Positions 17,204-25,646 of a stretch of DNA of 64,000 bases are shown in pieces. A program made the position numbers and the translations under genes. The notes under the pieces were generated by a model, which was not told the DNA's origin, did not search any database, and was given only the letters and a program-made list of their open reading frames with translations. This DNA is from Anaeromyxobacter dehalogenans 2CP-1 (GTDB lineage: Bacteria; Myxococcota; Myxococcia; Myxococcales; Anaeromyxobacteraceae), in the NCBI RefSeq assembly GCF_000022145.1, contig NC_011891.1, forward strand, positions 620,001 through 684,000. Reading direction: 5' to 3'. Numbering within the stretch: the stretch's first letter is position 1; every line of letters begins with the position of its first letter.

Positions 17204-17803
17204 TCAGGGTACGGGCGGCGGCGGCGCCGCCCGGCGGCGCTGCCGCGCGGCCCAGAGCCGGGTCGCGAGCAGGCGCGCCACCATCCCGCACACCACCCCC
17301 CAGGCCGCCCCGGCGAGCACGTCGGTGGGCCAGTGCACGCCCACGTAGACCCGGCTCAGCGCCACCAGCACCGCCACGCCGAGCGCGGCGAGCCCGAGGC
17401 GCGGGCCGGCGGCGGCGGCCACCGTGGCCATGGCGAAGAAGTTCGCCGCGTGCAGGCTCGGCAGCGAGCCCACGTCGGCGGCGGGCGCCAGCCAGCGGAA
17501 GGTGCCGGGCGGCAGCGCGTAGCACGGGCGGCGGCGCGCGAGCAGCGGCCGGAGGAGCTGCGAGCCGAGGCCGTCGCTCATGGCGATGGCGGCGCCGAGC
17601 GCTGCCACCAGGCGCAGCCGCGCCGGGCCGCGGACCGCGCGCGCGATGAGCACCGCCAGCAGGATCGCCCACGCCGCGCCGAAGGGCTTCGACGACAGCA
17701 CCACCATGAGGCCGTCGAGGATGGGGCCGCCGTCGGCGTTGAGCGCGCGGAACAGCCAGGCCTCGCCGGCGGTGTGGAGGTCGTGGGTGATCGCTGCGAG
17801 CAC
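17204..17803 (-). CDS. PAP2 superfamily membrane phosphatase
   Basis: A 199-residue membrane protein with about five helices. The three PAP2 motifs are present: 'LLARRRPCYALPP' (KxxxxxxRP-like), 'GSLPSLHAANFFAMA' (PSxH) and 'SRVYVGVHWPTDVLAGA' (SRxxxxxHxxxD). It would dephosphorylate a lipid phosphate such as undecaprenyl pyrophosphate or phosphatidate. The start is GTG 17801-17803. It lies 69 bases downstream of a patatin-type phospholipase gene on the same strand, so a joint role in lipid turnover is a reasonable guess. Confidence 0.9.
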   Translation of the reverse strand: MLAAITHDLHTAGEAWLFRALNADGGPILDGLMVVLSSKPFGAAWAILLAVLIARAVRGPARLRLVAALGAAIAMSDGLGSQLLRPLLARRRPCYALPPGTFRWLAPAADVGSLPSLHAANFFAMATVAAAAGPRLGLAALGVAVLVALSRVYVGVHWPTDVLAGAAWGVVCGMVARLLATRLWAARQRRRAAPPPPVP

Positions 17804-17872
17804 GGGGTCCCCGGGGAGCGTGGGCCTGCGGCCCTCCTCTTACCCTGTTTCGCGCGGCTCGGGGGCGGGCCG

Positions 17873-19690
17873 CTACACGCGCGGGCGCGCCCGCAGCTCC
17901 GGGGCCGGTCGGGGGGCCCGCTCGGTCAGGTCGCCGCCCGTTGCCGCGGTCGCCTCCACCAGCCGGTCCACGCCCTCCAGCGCCGCGCGCGCGCAGTCCG
18001 CCTGCGGCCCGGTCACCGGGTAGCTGCCGCGCCGGCCCCGGTGCGCCTCGAGCAGCTCGAGCAGCGCGGCCCGCCCGGCCGTGCCGGGCGCGTGCGCGGT
18101 CCAGGTCGGCGCGACGTAGCGCTGCATCACGTCGAGCAGCGAGCGGAAGCGGATCCAGCGGTGGTCCTCCCAGCGGAACCGGTCGCGCAGCCGCTCGCCG
18201 GCGGCGGCGCCGCGCGCGGCGAGCCGCTCGATCACCTCCGGCGGCATCTCGAGGTTCAGCCCGCCCTCGTCCGCGGCGTGCGACACGTGCACGATGCGGT
18301 CGCGGTAGCCCGGCGCGGCGAGCTGCATCTCGTCCACCCAGGTCTGCATGGTGGTCACCACCGCGGCCAGGAACCGGAGCGGCGCGGCGCGCCCCTCGCC
18401 CAGGCGGTGCCAGCGCTGCGCGATGCCCGAGGCGTTGTTCGCGGGGAGCCAGGCGCCGAGCGGGTGATCGGGGTGCTGCTCGCGCAGGTCGATCGCGAAC
18501 GTGGGGCGGGTGGGCAGGGCGGCGTCGAAGAAGTGGATGGGGATGTTCGAGCAGATCCCGCCGTCGGAGAACCAGGCCCGCTCCAGCTCCGGCGCGGCGC
18601 GCCGCCGCTGGTTCCGCTTGCGCGTCCAGTCCACGCCGTACAGCGGCACCGCCCCGAGGAGCAGCGGGAAGCTGAGGCTCATGCGCGCGAGCACCACCAC
18701 CGGCAGGCCGGGCCCGCGAGGGAACAGCACCATCGACGGATCGTGGGCGGGGAGCCGCACGCGCCGGCCGTCGGTGCGCGCCCGGCGCTCCGCCTCCTCG
18801 GCGCGCCCGGCCTCCACCAGCCGGTCGACCACCTCGGCCGGGAACAGCGCCCGGAACTCCATCTCGCGGAAGAAGAACACCGGGTCGTCGGGGTGGAGCG
18901 GCAGGCGGAACGGGCGCTGGTGCGTGACGCTGGTGGTGGTGACCTCGAGGCGCAGGCCGTGGCGCTCGAGGTCGCCGAGCGTGAGCACCTCGCGCGTGCC
19001 CGCCAGCCGCTGGATGAGCCCGTGCAGCCACGGGGTGAGCGGCGGCGGCCGGTCTCCGCCGGGCGGCGCGAAGCCGCTGCACACGCCCAGGCCGTTGCCG
19101 GCGATGGCGCCGAGCGCCGACGCGGCCGACGCCGCCACCGCGCCGAGCGCGGCCAGCACCAGCACCGCGGCGGCCGAGAGCGCCAGCGCCATCGCGGCGG
19201 CGGCGCCCTCCTGCCGCGCCGCGAGCGCGCCCACCGCGCCGGCGAGCAGGAGCCCGGCGAGCGCCACCCAGCACCCGGGCGCCGCGAGGACGAGCGGCGC
19301 GAGCGCGCGCGCCACCTTGCCGGCCGCGCTCCGGCCGCGCGCGGCGCCGAGCAGCGCCTCCAGCACGGGCCGGGTGCGGCGCGACGGCTGGAACAGCGAG
19401 ACGAGCCGGGAGCGGCCGTCCGGGAGCCGCTCGCCCAGGCTGGCCGGGAGCGCCGCCAGGCCGGCGAAGCCGGCGCCGTCCGCGGTCGCGCCGGTCTGGC
19501 GGCCGTACTCGGCCGCCACCGCCGCGGCGGCCGCGATGGCGCCTGCGGACGAGCCGCCCACCGAGCGGAAGCGGTACCGGCGCGCCAGCTCCACCAGCGC
19601 GAGCGGGTACACGACGCCGCTGGTGATGCCGCCCTTCATCACCAGGTCGCACTCCAGGAGCCCCTGGGCCTCGGTCGTTCCGGTCTGCAT
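17873..19690 (-). CDS. Patatin-like phospholipase with membrane insert
   Basis: A 605-residue patatin-domain protein. The glycine-rich oxyanion loop is 'VMKGGITSGVVYPLA' (residues 17-31), the nucleophile elbow 'VGGSSAGA' puts Ser48 in a GxSxG, and the catalytic Asp376 is in 'FSDGGICSNIP'. Between the two catalytic parts, about residues 115-200, are two or three hydrophobic Ala/Leu-rich segments that look like membrane helices, unusual for small soluble patatins. It would act as a lipid acyl hydrolase at the inner membrane. ATG 19688-19690 is supported by the immediate patatin fold; the longer frame is not. Confidence 0.88.
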   Translation of the reverse strand: MQTGTTEAQGLLECDLVMKGGITSGVVYPLALVELARRYRFRSVGGSSAGAIAAAAAVAAEYGRQTGATADGAGFAGLAALPASLGERLPDGRSRLVSLFQPSRRTRPVLEALLGAARGRSAAGKVARALAPLVLAAPGCWVALAGLLLAGAVGALAARQEGAAAAMALALSAAAVLVLAALGAVAASAASALGAIAGNGLGVCSGFAPPGGDRPPPLTPWLHGLIQRLAGTREVLTLGDLERHGLRLEVTTTSVTHQRPFRLPLHPDDPVFFFREMEFRALFPAEVVDRLVEAGRAEEAERRARTDGRRVRLPAHDPSMVLFPRGPGLPVVVLARMSLSFPLLLGAVPLYGVDWTRKRNQRRRAAPELERAWFSDGGICSNIPIHFFDAALPTRPTFAIDLREQHPDHPLGAWLPANNASGIAQRWHRLGEGRAAPLRFLAAVVTTMQTWVDEMQLAAPGYRDRIVHVSHAADEGGLNLEMPPEVIERLAARGAAAGERLRDRFRWEDHRWIRFRSLLDVMQRYVAPTWTAHAPGTAGRAALLELLEAHRGRRGSYPVTGPQADCARAALEGVDRLVEATAATGGDLTERAPRPAPELRARPRV

Positions 19691-19852
19691 GCGGTGCCCT
19701 CGCGGCTGGTCCGGCGAGGCCACTTTGCCATCCGTGAGGGGCTTGTCGAGCGGGCGACCGCGAGGCGCGGGTCCGCCGTCCGCGGGCGCCGCCCCGCGCG
19801 AGCCCGGCGCGCCGCCGCGCCCGCGCACATGTGCGGGGCCGGAGGCGCTCCG

Positions 19853-20797
19853 ATGACCCGAGTTTCCGCCGCGGCCGCCTGGCCCGACCTGCCGCTCGCC
19901 CCGTGGGACGGCACCCGCCACGCGCTGCACATGTGGACCCAGATCATGGGTAAGACGCTGCTGGCGCTCGCCCCGCCGTGGAACCACTGGTGGCACACCG
20001 CGCTGCGCGTCTCCGCCCGCGGCCTGGCCAGCCCGGTCCCGATCGCCACGCCCGACGGGTGGCTGGACCTCGAGCTCGATCTCGTGGACCACGTGCTGGC
20101 GATGCGGACCGAGCGGCGCACCGCCGCCATCCCGCTCGGGCCGCGCTCGGTGCACGCGTTCCACGACGAGTACCGGGCGCTGCTCGACGCGCTCGGCGTC
20201 CGGGCCCGCCTCTCGACGGTGCCGTGCGAGGTGCCGGATCCGATCCCGTTCGACCGGGACGACGCGCCGCGGCCGTACGACGCCGAGGCTGCGAACCGCT
20301 TCTGGCGGGTGCTCCGGCGCTGCGCGGCCGCGCTGGAGTCGCTCTGCGACGGGTTCCTCGGCAAGCAGAGCCCGGTGCACTTCTTCTGGGGAAGCTTCGA
20401 CCTCGCGGCGACGCGCTTCTCCGGGCGGCGCGCGCCCGAGCGGCCGGGCGCGGACGCGGTGACGCGCGAGGCGTACTCGCACGAGGTGATCTCGTTCGGC
20501 TTCTGGCCGGGCGGCCCCGCCGCCTCCGGGGTCCGCGTGGAGGAGCCGGTGCTCTACGCCTACGCGGCGCCGGAGCCGGCGGGCTTCCGCGACGCGGACC
20601 TGGGCGTCGCGGGCGCGCGCTACGACGCGCGCCTGGGCGAGTTCCTGCTCCCCTACGCGGCGGCCCGCGCCGCGCCGGATCCGGCGGCCGAGATCCGGGC
20701 GTTCTGCGAGGCGGCCTACCGCGCCGGCGCGAGCCTGGGCGGCTGGGATCGCGCCGCGCTGGAGCGCACCGCCGGCGCCGCCGCGCCCGGCCCGTGA
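19853..20797 (+). CDS. DUF5996 family protein
   Basis: A 314-residue protein that matches the DUF5996 pattern along its length: 'WPDLPLAPWDGTRHALHMWT' near residue 10, 'LALAPPWNHWWHTALRVSAR' near residue 40, 'EVPDPIPFDRD' and 'SPVHFFWGSFDLAATRFSGR' in the middle, and an aromatic-rich C-terminal half. The family is soluble and of unknown function; the conserved Trp and His residues suggest a ligand or metal site. GGAGG lies seven bases before ATG 19853. Confidence 0.88.
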   Translation: MTRVSAAAAWPDLPLAPWDGTRHALHMWTQIMGKTLLALAPPWNHWWHTALRVSARGLASPVPIATPDGWLDLELDLVDHVLAMRTERRTAAIPLGPRSVHAFHDEYRALLDALGVRARLSTVPCEVPDPIPFDRDDAPRPYDAEAANRFWRVLRRCAAALESLCDGFLGKQSPVHFFWGSFDLAATRFSGRRAPERPGADAVTREAYSHEVISFGFWPGGPAASGVRVEEPVLYAYAAPEPAGFRDADLGVAGARYDARLGEFLLPYAAARAAPDPAAEIRAFCEAAYRAGASLGGWDRAALERTAGAAAPGP

Positions 20798-20879
20798 CCG
20801 CCCCTCGCCGCGCCTGCGCCGCCCCGCCTCGCCCGGCCGCCGGATGGTGTAGAACGGACGGCCCGGCACGGAGGCGAAC

Positions 20880-22076
20880 ATGGACGTGGTCACCCGGCAG
20901 ATCCGCAGCGAGATGGAGGGCGCCTCCTGGATCCGGCGCATGTTCGACGCCGGCCTGGAGCTGAAGCAGCGCATCGGCGCGGACCAGGTGTTCGACTTCA
21001 GCCTGGGCAACCCGGACGTCCCGCCGCCGGCCGCGGCCGCCGCCGCGCTGCGCGACCTCGCCGGGAAGGTCACCGCGCCCATGGGGCTCGGCTACTGCCC
21101 GAACGCCGGGCTGCCCTCGGTGCGCGCCGCGCTGGCGCGCCGGCTCGCGGCCGAGCAGCAGGCGCCGGTCGAGGCGCGCCACCTGGTGCTCACCTGCGGC
21201 GCCGCCGGCGGGCTGGTCACGTTCTTCCGCGCGGTGCTGGAGCCGGGCGACGAGGTGCTCTGCTTCGCGCCGTACTTCGTGGAGTACGGCGCCTACGCCG
21301 GCCACTTCGGCGGCGTGCTCCGGGCGGTGCCGTCGATCGTCCCGGACTTCACGCCCGACCTCGCCGCGCTCGAGGCGGCCATCGGCCCGCGCACGCGCGT
21401 CGTGCTGGTCAACTCGCCCAACAACCCGACCGGCCGCATCTACGACGCCGCCACGATGCAGGCGCTCGGGGCGCTGCTCTCGCGCGTCAACCAGGGGCGC
21501 GAGCGGCCGGTGTTCCTCGTCTCCGACGAGCCGTACCGCCGGCTCGCCTACGGCGGCGCGGCGGTGCCGGCGATCCTCCCGCTCACCCCGTTCTCGCTGG
21601 TGGTGGGCTCGTTCTCGAAGAGCCTGTCGCTCGCCGGCGAGCGCGTGGGTTACCTGCTGGTGAACCCCGCCATGCCCGACGCGCAGGTGCTGGTGGACGC
21701 GCTCACGCTCACGAACCGCACGCTCGGCTTCGTGAACGCGCCGGTGGTGGGGCAGCGGCTGGTGGAGGCGCTGGTGGACGAGAGCGTGGACGTGGGCGTC
21801 TACGACCGCCGCCGCCGGGCCATGGCCGAGGCGCTCACCGGGGCCGGGATCCCGTTCCACCTGCCCGAGGGCGCGTTCTACTTCTTCCCCGAGGTGCCGG
21901 GCGGCGACGACCAGGCGTTCGTGCGGCTCCTGCTCGAGGAGAACATCCTGGCCGTGCCCGGGCGCGGCTTCGGGATGCCCGGGTACATGCGCCTCACCTT
22001 CTGCGTGGACGAGCAGGTGATCCGTCGCGCGGCCCCGGGCTTCGCGCGGGCTGCCCGGAAGGCGCGCGGCGGCTAG
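20880..22076 (+). CDS. PLP-dependent class I/II aminotransferase
   Basis: A 398-residue fold-type I aminotransferase. 'FSLGNPDVPPP' opens the substrate-binding part, 'VLVNSPNNPTGRIYD' is the class I Asn-Pro-Thr-Gly motif, 'LVSDEPYRRL' holds the PLP-pyridine Asp and phenolate Tyr, and Lys247 in 'SFSKSLSLAGERVGY' forms the Schiff base. It most resembles aspartate- or alanine-type enzymes. The substrate is not certain. GGAGG precedes the ATG by five bases. Its stop codon TAG shares the tetranucleotide CTAG with the stop of the convergent thioesterase gene. Confidence 0.94.
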   Translation: MDVVTRQIRSEMEGASWIRRMFDAGLELKQRIGADQVFDFSLGNPDVPPPAAAAAALRDLAGKVTAPMGLGYCPNAGLPSVRAALARRLAAEQQAPVEARHLVLTCGAAGGLVTFFRAVLEPGDEVLCFAPYFVEYGAYAGHFGGVLRAVPSIVPDFTPDLAALEAAIGPRTRVVLVNSPNNPTGRIYDAATMQALGALLSRVNQGRERPVFLVSDEPYRRLAYGGAAVPAILPLTPFSLVVGSFSKSLSLAGERVGYLLVNPAMPDAQVLVDALTLTNRTLGFVNAPVVGQRLVEALVDESVDVGVYDRRRRAMAEALTGAGIPFHLPEGAFYFFPEVPGGDDQAFVRLLLEENILAVPGRGFGMPGYMRLTFCVDEQVIRRAAPGFARAARKARGG

Positions 22077-23158
22077 TCCCCGGCGGGCGCCTCCGAGGTC
22101 CAGCCCTCGGAGATCCAGCCGCGGTGCGCGTGCCGGAGCAGCGCCGCGTGCTGCCGGCGCGCCGCGAGCAGCCGCGCGTCCTCGGCGAACGTGGTCGGGT
22201 AGACCGCGAGGGCGTCGCGCGGGCGCATCTCCCGGTCCACGTTCACGAACGTGAACAGGCACGAGTTGGAGAGCGCGCGCACGGTCCGGTCGCGGCTGCG
22301 CCGCTCGATGCTGGCCTCGACCGACACGAAGCTGCCGGCGGTGTGCACCACGCGGCAGGAGAAGTGGAGCGTGTCCCCGAGGCGCACCGGATGGAAGAAG
22401 TTCACCCGGTTCACGGCGGCGAGCACCGGCCGCTCCGGCGCCGCGTGCTCGGCGCAGATCGAGGACAGCTCGTAGGCGCGCCGCATCACGTAGCCGCCGA
22501 AGATCTTCCGCGGCACGTTCTCCTGCTCCGGGAACATCCGCTCCCAGGCGTCGGTCGCGAGCTCGGCCGCGAGCAGCCCCGTGAAGCCGGGCACGTCCTG
22601 CGCGCGGTGGAGCCCGCGGAGCAGCTCGAACTCCGCGCGGTCGGGCGGCTCGTCCGACGCGGCCAGGTGGCGCCGGTACTCGTCGCGCCGCTCCAGCGCC
22701 CGCCGCTCCCGGTGGCGCGCCCGCTCGTCGGGGTACTCGAGCGGCGGCAGCGGCACGCTGCGCGCCTCGTCGCCCTCGCCGAGCCGGGCCACCATGGTGA
22801 AGTAGCAGGACGCCACGTGGAGCGGCGGGTCGCCGGGCTGCGTGACCCGGATGCCCACCTCCATCGACGTCCGGCCCACGTGGTTCACGCGCGCGGACAG
22901 CTCGAGATCGCGCTCCACGTCGGGCGGGTGGCGCACGAGGATGTTGTCGACCGCGGCGGTGACCACCCGCGCCTGCGGGTGCGCGCTGCGCGCGTAGTCG
23001 AGCGCGGCCTCCTCGGCGAGCTTGTCGAGCGCCTCGAGCAGCAGGCCGAAGCGCAGGTTCCCCTGCAGCGGCTCGTCCACCACCATGAAGCGCCGGCGCA
23101 GCGCGAGGTCGCGGGAGAGCGGCAAGGTCAGCGTGCGATCGGTCTGGGCGGGCGTCAT
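22073..23158 (-). CDS. Acyl-CoA thioesterase with two hot-dog domains
   Basis: A 361-residue protein made of two hot-dog units, as in eukaryote-like ACOT enzymes. The first unit (about 20-150) contains 'NLRFGLLLEALDKLAEEAAL' and 'HVGRTSMEVGIRV'. The second (about 190-330) contains 'GGYVMRRAYELSSI', 'VNRVNFFHPVRLGDTLHFSC' and 'TAGSFVSVEASIE'. A basic, Glu-rich linker joins them. It would hydrolyse medium- or long-chain acyl-CoA in the cytoplasm. The start at ATG 23156-23158 gives the normal length; the longer frame upstream is unrelated. Confidence 0.9.
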   Translation of the reverse strand: MTPAQTDRTLTLPLSRDLALRRRFMVVDEPLQGNLRFGLLLEALDKLAEEAALDYARSAHPQARVVTAAVDNILVRHPPDVERDLELSARVNHVGRTSMEVGIRVTQPGDPPLHVASCYFTMVARLGEGDEARSVPLPPLEYPDERARHRERRALERRDEYRRHLAASDEPPDRAEFELLRGLHRAQDVPGFTGLLAAELATDAWERMFPEQENVPRKIFGGYVMRRAYELSSICAEHAAPERPVLAAVNRVNFFHPVRLGDTLHFSCRVVHTAGSFVSVEASIERRSRDRTVRALSNSCLFTFVNVDREMRPRDALAVYPTTFAEDARLLAARRQHAALLRHAHRGWISEGWTSEAPAGD

Positions 23159-23416
23159 CGATCTCCGGTCCGGTCCGTCCCCTGGCGGCGACGGACTCGA
23201 TGTTCTTAGCCTCGCGCTCCGCGGCGCGCCGCCGCACGCGCGCCGCGAACGCGCAAGACGATCCCACCGCGCGGGCGGCAAGCCCGCCCCACCGGCGCCG
23301 CGCCACCGGGCGGGACGCCCGTCGCGCTGCGCACCTCCGCGGCGGCGCCCCGGTTGCAGAGCAGGCCGCGCACACAACGTGACGGCCGGGCGCGCCCGGC
23401 CTCCAAGGAGAGCCCG

Positions 23417-24043
23417 ATGAAGCGGATGCTGCTCGTGATGGCGCTCGCGGTCGCGATGGCGCCGGTGGCGAAGGCGCAGGAGCCCACCCCGGAGTCGGGC
23501 CTGATGGTCCGGCTGCGCGCGCTCTCCCTGCGCCCGGCCGACCGGTCCGACGCGATCCCCGCGCTCGGCGTCCCGAAGGACGCGATCACCGTGAGTGACA
23601 AGGTCATCCCGGAGGTCGATCTCTCCTGGTTCTTCAACCGCTACCTCGCGGCCGAGCTCATCCTGACCTACCCGCAGGAGCACGACGTGAAGCTGTCGGG
23701 CACGAAGATCGGCACGTTCAGCCACCTGCCCCCGACGCTCACCGTGCAGGGCCACCTGCCGCTCGGCCGGGTGAAGCCGTACCTCGGCGCCGGCGTGAAC
23801 CTCACGCTCGTCACCGACACGAGCCTGAGCGTGCCCGGCGTGGGCAAGCTCGAGCTGGAGGACTACAGCTTCGGGCTCGCGGCCCAGGCGGGCCTGGACG
23901 TGCGGGTGACCGGCCGCTGGTACGTCAACGCGGACGTGAAGTACGTCACGATCCGGTCCGACGTGAAGGCGGGCGGGACGAAGGTGAGCGAGGTCCGCGT
24001 CGATCCGTGGCTGATCGGCGGCGGGGTCGGTTACCGGTTCTAG
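23417..24043 (+). CDS. OmpW-family outer-membrane protein
   Basis: A 208-residue protein with a clear signal peptide (cleavage at 'AKAQE', about residue 21). The mature part is an eight-strand beta-barrel pattern with 'LELILTYPQEHDV'-like alternation, 'HLPPTLTVQGHLPLGRVKPYL' and the terminal 'VDPWLIGGGVGYRF' ending in Phe, the BAM signal. OmpW-type barrels form narrow hydrophobic channels in the outer membrane. GGAG precedes the ATG by six bases. It is divergent from the thioesterase; the 258-base region between them (23159-23416) shows only GC-rich sequence and no clear promoter. Confidence 0.9.
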   Translation: MKRMLLVMALAVAMAPVAKAQEPTPESGLMVRLRALSLRPADRSDAIPALGVPKDAITVSDKVIPEVDLSWFFNRYLAAELILTYPQEHDVKLSGTKIGTFSHLPPTLTVQGHLPLGRVKPYLGAGVNLTLVTDTSLSVPGVGKLELEDYSFGLAAQAGLDVRVTGRWYVNADVKYVTIRSDVKAGGTKVSEVRVDPWLIGGGVGYRF

Positions 24044-24136
24044 ACGGGAGGCGACCCGGCCGCGCGCGTGACGTGCGCGTTCTTGCGCGGGCCCTGCGCC
24101 AACCTGCGCGTTCAGCCGGCGCGCGCCCGCTGGTAT

Positions 24137-24170
24137 CTCCCCGTCGTCCGCGACCGCGGGCGACGGGGAG
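24137..24170 (+). promoter_or_regulatory. Strong leader hairpin covering a ribosome-binding site
   Basis: CTCCCCGTCGTCCGC (24137-24151), loop GACC, GCGGGCGACGGGGAG (24156-24170) pairs over 15 positions with a single G-T wobble. Its 3' arm runs into the Shine-Dalgarno sequence GGAGGAGG (24167-24174) of the histidine-kinase gene starting at 24183. Formation of the stem would hide part of that site, so translation may be controlled. No T-tract follows, which argues against a simple terminator. Confidence 0.55.
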
Positions 24171-24182
24171 GAGGTCGCAGCC

Positions 24183-24896
24183 ATGAGGGACGCGAGGGAA
24201 CCGGGCGAGCCAGCGGCGGCGGGCGGCGCGGACGGGGCCGCATCCCGCGGCGAGCGCCTCGACGGCGCGACGCTCGCGCACGAGCTGAAGAACCCGCTCA
24301 CGGCGGTGAAGGCGCTGGTGCAGCTCGGGCTGGCCAACCCGCGAGAGGCCGCGTCGCACGAGCGGCTGGAGCAGGTGGCGCGGGCCGTCGAGCGGATGGA
24401 GCGGATCCTGCGCGACTACCTCGCCTCGGCGCGCGGGATGGCGGAGCTCGCCCCGGCGCAGGTCGAGGTCGGCCCGCTCGTCACCGGCGTGCTGCAGGGG
24501 CTCTCGGCGCGCGCGAGCGAGGCGCGGGTGCGCCTGGTGGCGCGCGGCGACGCGACGGTCGAGGCCGATCCGCGGCGGCTCGAGGAGGCGCTCGTCAACC
24601 TGGTCGCGAACGGGATCGAGGCCACCCCGCCGGGCGGGGAGGTCGCGGTGGAGGTGCTGTCGTCGGCGGAGGGCGCCGAGCTGGTGGTGCGCGACACGGG
24701 GAGCGGCATCACGGCCGACGCGCTCGAGCGGCTGGGCACGCCGTTCTTCAGCACCCGGTCCGGGGGGAACGGGCTGGGCGTCGCGCACGTGCGGTCGGTG
24801 ATCGCGATGCACGGCGGCTCGCTCCGCTACGAGAGCGAGCCCGGGAAGGGCACGGTGGTCCGGGCCACGCTGCCCCGGCGCGCCCGGGCCGCCTGA
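24183..24896 (+). CDS. Small soluble sensor histidine kinase
   Basis: A 237-residue kinase core with no membrane or PAS domain. The H-box 'LAHELKNPLTAVKAL' places the phospho-acceptor His near residue 33, the N-box is 'LVNLVANGIEATP', followed by 'VRDTGSGI', 'FFSTRSGGNGLGV' and 'HGGSLRYESEPGKGTVVRAT'. The first 25 residues are a low-complexity Gly/Ala/Glu tail. No response regulator is adjacent, so it is an orphan. Input could come from a partner protein. The strong leader hairpin directly upstream suggests control at translation. Confidence 0.92.
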   Translation: MRDAREPGEPAAAGGADGAASRGERLDGATLAHELKNPLTAVKALVQLGLANPREAASHERLEQVARAVERMERILRDYLASARGMAELAPAQVEVGPLVTGVLQGLSARASEARVRLVARGDATVEADPRRLEEALVNLVANGIEATPPGGEVAVEVLSSAEGAELVVRDTGSGITADALERLGTPFFSTRSGGNGLGVAHVRSVIAMHGGSLRYESEPGKGTVVRATLPRRARAA

Positions 24897-24902
24897 GGCG
24901 CT

Positions 24903-25646
24903 TCAGAGCAGCGCGGCCGCCGCGGCTGCGAGGACCGCCACGGCGGCGCCGGCGCACCAGTCGCGGGCGCGGGGCGGGGGCGCACCGGCCCACGCCTCCG
25001 GGCTGTCGAGCCGCCGCGCGGCCACCGCCAGCGTCTGATCCCAGGTCATGCGGGCGAGGTTCCGTGTGCCGGCCTCCACCACCAGCGCCAGCGTGCGGGT
25101 CCTCGACAGGCGGACCCGGCGCGCCCGCAGGGCGGCGCGCGCCGCCTCGAACGCGGCCAGCGCGCGCGGGACGAAGTGCACCATGAGCAGGAGCGCGAGC
25201 GAGGCGGTCCAGGCGCGATCGCGCAGCACCGGCCGCGTCAGCGTGGCGAGCGCGAGCCCCAGCGCGCGCGGGGTGACGAGCGCGCTCACCGCGGCGCCGA
25301 GCAGGAGCAGCGCCGCGAGCCGCAGGCAGAGGAGCCCGGCGGTGGCGAGCGCGGCCGGGGGCGGGACGCCGCCGGCGAGGTCGAGCGCGAGCTTCACGCC
25401 GCCCCACAGGAGCGCGAACCCGCCCGCCCACCGCGCCAGGCGGCGCGCCTCGCGCGCGGTCGCGCCGGACGCCGCCAGCGCCGCCGCGAAGCCGGCCGCG
25501 TAGAGCGCGTTGGCCGCGGCGCCGGCGCGCCACACCAGCACGCCGAACAGCAAGGCGAGGAGCAGCACCACCCGGCCGTCCACCTCGCCGAGCGGACCGC
25601 GCGCCCGTCGCGCGGCGGGCCAGGACGGCGCTCCGGTCACGCCCAT
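24903..25646 (-). CDS. bioN: ECF transporter transmembrane protein (BioN/EcfT type)
   Basis: A 247-residue membrane protein with about six helices. The cytoplasmic coupling region includes the Ala-Arg-rich 'ALRARRVRLSRTRTLALVVE' segment and 'RLDSPEAW', comparable to the two Ala-Arg-X motifs that contact the ATPase in EcfT proteins. With the ATPase and BioY upstream it forms a complete energy-coupling biotin importer. Its ATG at 25644-25646 overlaps the 3' end of the ATPase gene by ten bases, so the three genes form one tightly coupled unit. Confidence 0.87.
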   Translation of the reverse strand: MGVTGAPSWPAARRARGPLGEVDGRVVLLLALLFGVLVWRAGAAANALYAAGFAAALAASGATAREARRLARWAGGFALLWGGVKLALDLAGGVPPPAALATAGLLCLRLAALLLLGAAVSALVTPRALGLALATLTRPVLRDRAWTASLALLLMVHFVPRALAAFEAARAALRARRVRLSRTRTLALVVEAGTRNLARMTWDQTLAVAARRLDSPEAWAGAPPPRARDWCAGAAVAVLAAAAAALL

